Of a stretch of 9,164 nt of DNA, positions 7,027-9,164 are shown in pieces. The notes under the pieces are model-generated. The model ran no database searches. It was given only the letters and a program-made list of their open reading frames with translations, and was not told the origin of the DNA. The stretch's first letter is position 1, and each line of letters starts with the position of its first letter. Both the position numbers and the translations under genes were made by a program. Origin of the DNA: an uncultured Oscillospiraceae bacterium (GTDB lineage: Bacteria > Bacillota > Clostridia > Oscillospirales > Acutalibacteraceae); the NCBI GenBank assembly GCA_958451705.1, contig CAUDRD010000049.1, forward strand, positions 1 through 9,164. Direction: 5' to 3'.

Positions 7027-7704
7027 TTATTTTTTCTCTTCTTTTGACACAAAAGCCGATTTGATGAATTTTATCATCTCTTCCGTCACAAACTCGTCCC
7101 TGTCAAAAATATCGTCGCCTGCAAAAACCTTAAAACGTTCCGAATAATAATCGCAGGCATATGTAAACTGCAATGACATAAACAGGTTATCCAAAAGAAA
7201 AGCTCCCATTTCCGGGCTCAAATCCCTGCGGATTTCTCCGGACTGCTGTCCTTTTCTTATGAGTTCCGCATAAAGCTTTGCCGAAACGGATTCCATATCT
7301 CTTGAAAGAGCGCTCAGCATTTCTGAACTGCTCTCACCTGTCATACCATTATAAAGTTTAAGTAAAACATTATACTCTCTTGAAGTTTTCTGAATTGCCC
7401 TTATTACATCGCGAAGCTTCAAAAGAACATCTTCATCGGTACCGGCAACCTCGTAAAGAATAGCCTTTAATTTATCTATACCGACCCTTACAGTTGTAAG
7501 GTAAAGATCCTGCTTAGTATCAAAATATTTATAAAGAGAACCAACGCTTACCTGCGCTTTTTTTGCAATTACGTTTATATTTGTTCCTTCAAAACCTCGA
7601 TTCGCAAATTCTTCTGTTGCTACATCAAGTATCCTCTGACGCTTTTCAGGGGGAATATTGTCGAAAGTGCTCTTATGGTAACAGATGGATTTTTCTGAAT
7701 TCAT
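7027..7704 (-). CDS. TetR/AcrR-family transcriptional regulator
   Basis: A 225-residue regulator. The N-terminal TetR helix-turn-helix covers about residues 20-70: KRQRILDVATEEFANRGFEG, then the recognition part VSVGSLYKYFDTKQDLY, which is a close family match. The rest (about 75-225) is an all-helical ligand-binding and dimer domain without recognisable specificity. TetR proteins usually repress by binding palindromes over promoters and release when a small molecule binds. The frame opens at an ATG at 7731, but ATG 7704 is preferred. It has GGAGG (7714-7718) upstream, the first ATG has no ribosome site, and the 225-residue product is of usual length. The gene faces away from the aminotransferase, and a perfect palindrome over the aminotransferase start site is its likely target. 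The C-terminus (KEEKK) is short and charged. Confidence 0.92.
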   Translation of the reverse strand: MNSEKSICYHKSTFDNIPPEKRQRILDVATEEFANRGFEGTNINVIAKKAQVSVGSLYKYFDTKQDLYLTTVRVGIDKLKAILYEVAGTDEDVLLKLRDVIRAIQKTSREYNVLLKLYNGMTGESSSEMLSALSRDMESVSAKLYAELIRKGQQSGEIRRDLSPEMGAFLLDNLFMSLQFTYACDYYSERFKVFAGDDIFDRDEFVTEEMIKFIKSAFVSKEEKK

Positions 7705-7713
7705 CGGGTAAAT

Positions 7714-7718
7714 CCTCC
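7714..7718 (-). promoter_or_regulatory. Ribosome binding site that fixes the tetR start
   Basis: GGAGG on the minus strand ends 9 bases before ATG 7704. The upstream in-frame ATG at 7731 is preceded only by an AT-rich stretch with no Shine-Dalgarno match. Confidence 0.75.
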
Positions 7719-7742
7719 GGGTATATAACATTTAATTTTATG

Positions 7743-7788
7743 GCGGACATTCACTTTTTACAATAAAAAACACGGCGTTATGGTCCGC
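7743..7788 (-). other. Stem-loop in the tetR leader
   Basis: In the predicted tetR leader RNA, GCGGAC-C-AU (7780-7788) can pair with AUGUCCGC (7743-7750) as 8 base pairs with one bulged C. Inside lies a second A/U hairpin, UUUUU with AAAAA around AUUGU (7755-7769). No U run follows, so it is not a simple terminator. It could affect message stability or be an incidental inverted repeat. Confidence 0.35.
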
Positions 7789-7827
7789 TGCGCTCAAAAT
7801 ATGAGCACTCACTCACTTTATATTGTA

Positions 7828-7855
7828 ATTTTATCACAAAGATTTCCTTTTGCAA
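7828..7855 (-). promoter_or_regulatory. Candidate tetR promoter
   Basis: On the minus strand TTGCAA (7850-7855) is followed after 16 bases by TAAAAT (7828-7833) with an extended TGA directly before it. The predicted start is near 7821, giving a leader of roughly 115 bases to ATG 7704. Three tandem CACT units (7806-7817, AGTG on the transcribed strand) begin just after the start site. Confidence 0.45.
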
Positions 7856-7896
7856 ATATCAATTCCTACAAAATTTCAAAAATATTCTTATAGTGT

Positions 7897-7924
7897 TTGA
7901 CTTAAAAAATTTATATGATATACT
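7897..7924 (+). promoter_or_regulatory. Aminotransferase promoter with extended -10
   Basis: TTGACT (7897-7902) and TATACT (7919-7924) are 16 bases apart, and TGA stands directly before the -10, giving the extended TGn motif. A/T-rich DNA at 7869-7889 could serve as an UP element. The predicted start is near 7931, leaving a leader of about 74 bases. Confidence 0.75.
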
Positions 7925-7949
7925 AAAGGTGAGCAGAAATTCACCTTTA
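7924..7949. promoter_or_regulatory. Perfect 9+8+9 inverted repeat over the aminotransferase start site (likely TetR operator)
   Basis: TAAAGGTGA (7924-7932) and TCACCTTTA (7941-7949) are exact reverse complements with 8 bases between. The repeat begins on the last base of the -10 and covers the start site near 7931. Because most of the left arm is upstream of that start, it should work as a DNA operator rather than an RNA hairpin. Position and symmetry suit repression by the divergent TetR protein. Confidence 0.6.
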
Positions 7950-8004
7950 CGGGGAAAATTTCAAAATTTATCTAAATTTATCGAAACAGGAGGATGTCAG
8001 CAAA

Positions 8005-9164
8005 ATGGATAACAGATTTGCAATTACAAATTACCATGATGCAGCTGCTGTTACAAAACAGCTTGATGAGCTTATCAAAAAGCCCATCTACACCATTAAG
8101 CCCGATGCACTTGCTAAGTACGAAAAAGAGTACTATGACGTAAAGTGCGCAAAATCAAAGGTTATGATTGAAGAGGCTCGTCAGGTTATTCCCGGCGGCG
8201 TTCAGCACAACCTCGCTTTCAACTATCCCTTCCCCCTTGTATTCACAAAGGCTTTGGGAGCAAAACTTTATGACATCGACGGCAACGAGTATTATGACTT
8301 CCTGCAGGCAGGCGGTCCCACCGTTCTCGGAAGCAACGACCCCGTTGTACGTGAAAAGGTTATTGAACTTCTTAACGATTGCGGCCCTTCAACAGGTCTT
8401 TTCCATGAGTATGAATATAAACTTGCTAAGAAGATTGTTGATTCTTTCGAGTCAGTTGATATGTTCAGAATGCTCGGTTCAGGTACTGAGGCTTGCATGG
8501 CTGCCGCTCGTGTAGCACGTCTTGCAACAAAGAAAAAGTACATCCTTAAGATGGGCGGAGCTTACCACGGCTGGAGCGATCAGCTCGCTTACGGTATCCG
8601 CGTACCCGGCACAAAGTTCACACAGGCAAACGGTGTTCCCCTTTACATATTCAAGGATACACAGGAGTTCTTCCCCAATGACCTGAACGACCTTGAGAAG
8701 AAACTCAAGCTCAATCAGTTCAGAGGCGGCACAGCTGCTGTTTTCATTGAGCCTGTCGGTCCCGAAAGCGGCACACGTCCTCTTGATAAGGACTTCAACA
8801 AGAACGTTGAAAAGCTTTGCCGTAAGTATGGCGCACTTCTCGTATTCGATGAGGTTGTTACAGGCTTCCGTATCGGTATGGCTGGTGCTCAGGGTTACTT
8901 CGGAGTTTCTCCTGACCTTACAGTATTCGGTAAGGTTATCGCCGGCGGATATCCAGGAGCCGGCGGACTCGGCGGTAAGAGAGAGTACATGAAGTTCCTC
9001 GGCGCAGGACTTCAGGGTTCAAAGACTAAGAAGGCTCTCGTAGGCGGCACAATGGCTGCTAACCCCCTTAGCTGTGTTGCCGGTTACTACACCCTTGAAG
9101 AAATTGAAAAGAGAAACGCTTGCCAGGTTGCAGGTCAGATGGGTGACCGTCTCATTGAAGGCCT
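8005..9164 (+). CDS. Class III PLP aminotransferase, GSA-aminomutase-like (partial, 3' end outside window)
   Basis: An open frame from ATG 8005 runs 386 codons to the window edge without a stop. It belongs to fold-type I class III aminotransferases, nearest by eye to glutamate-1-semialdehyde aminomutase and its catabolic relatives. PGGV begins the domain at about residue 63, preceded by an N-terminal extension longer than in HemL. The phosphate-binding GSGTEA is at 158-163, YHG at 187-189 stacks on PLP, DEV with Asp282 contacts the pyridine nitrogen, and Lys310 in FGKVIAGG is the Schiff-base lysine. AGGAGG (7988-7993) lies 11 bases before the ATG, a little far. An ATG at 7994 is in another frame. 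Codon choice is strongly biased (Phe TTC about 19 of 20, Lys AAG about 28 of 36), unlike the CorC gene, which suggests heavy expression. With its inducible-looking promoter, catabolism of an amino compound fits better than haem synthesis. The substrate is unknown. Confidence 0.88.
   Translation, partial: MDNRFAITNYHDAAAVTKQLDELIKKPIYTIKPDALAKYEKEYYDVKCAKSKVMIEEARQVIPGGVQHNLAFNYPFPLVFTKALGAKLYDIDGNEYYDFLQAGGPTVLGSNDPVVREKVIELLNDCGPSTGLFHEYEYKLAKKIVDSFESVDMFRMLGSGTEACMAAARVARLATKKKYILKMGGAYHGWSDQLAYGIRVPGTKFTQANGVPLYIFKDTQEFFPNDLNDLEKKLKLNQFRGGTAAVFIEPVGPESGTRPLDKDFNKNVEKLCRKYGALLVFDEVVTGFRIGMAGAQGYFGVSPDLTVFGKVIAGGYPGAGGLGGKREYMKFLGAGLQGSKTKKALVGGTMAANPLSCVAGYYTLEEIEKRNACQVAGQMGDRLIEG

Noticed and set aside
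8168..8992. Open frames at 8168-8515 (+), 8292-8543 (-) and 8693-8992 (+)
   Set aside because: They lie inside the aminotransferase in other frames. The aminotransferase frame carries every catalytic motif and is merely cut by the window edge.
8005..9164. Haem biosynthesis gene hemL
   Set aside because: The similarity is to the wider class III group. The N-terminal extension, YHGW motif, inducible promoter and neighbours point elsewhere.
1..9164. Mobile elements, CRISPR arrays, tRNA or rRNA genes, toxin-antitoxin or defence systems
   Set aside because: I saw no transposase or integrase motif, no regularly spaced repeat series, no tRNA-like fold and no defence-type domain anywhere in the window.

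Overview
The window looks like a chromosomal segment from a low-to-moderate GC Gram-positive anaerobe, most likely a gut-type Clostridia (Oscillospiraceae/Lachnospiraceae-like). This rests on AT-rich intergenic DNA, AGGAGG-type ribosome sites, consensus sigma-A promoters, a Clostridia-style lipoprotein and zinc-ribbon protein, and U-tract terminators. It is an inference from style, not a taxonomic match. There are no RNA genes, insertion sequences, CRISPR arrays or phage genes.

Left part (1-1614): a DUF21-CBS-CorC membrane protein on the plus strand has a perfect TTGACA-17-TATAAT promoter. It ends at a strong hairpin that can stop transcription from both directions.

Middle (1613-7704), all on the minus strand. 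In transcription order it holds a TetR-family regulator, an FGGY-family carbohydrate kinase, a cytosolic endonuclease/exonuclease/phosphatase-fold (EEP) hydrolase resembling neutral sphingomyelinases, and a GPH-type (MelB-like) cation:sugar symporter. A small zinc-ribbon protein and a lipoprotein follow. A hairpin terminator lies between kinase and hydrolase, and the symporter has its own promoter, so this is at least two or three transcription units. Symporter, zinc-ribbon protein and lipoprotein are packed as one operon ending at the shared bidirectional terminator.

Right part (7732-9164): a 300-bp divergent control region separates tetR from a plus-strand class III PLP aminotransferase related to glutamate-1-semialdehyde aminomutase, cut off by the window end. 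The aminotransferase promoter (TTGACT-16-TGATATACT) has a perfect 9-bp inverted repeat over its start site, the best candidate operator for the TetR protein. The aminotransferase uses strongly biased codons (Phe TTC about 19 of 20), which suggests high expression.

Taken together, symporter, kinase, hydrolase, regulator and aminotransferase resemble a substrate-inducible catabolic locus for a sugar, polyol or amino-polyol compound. The substrate cannot be named from sequence. The kinase has a Q in place of the xylulokinase substrate-contact His, and the aminotransferase is GSA-like without being an obvious HemL, so the default names would mislead.
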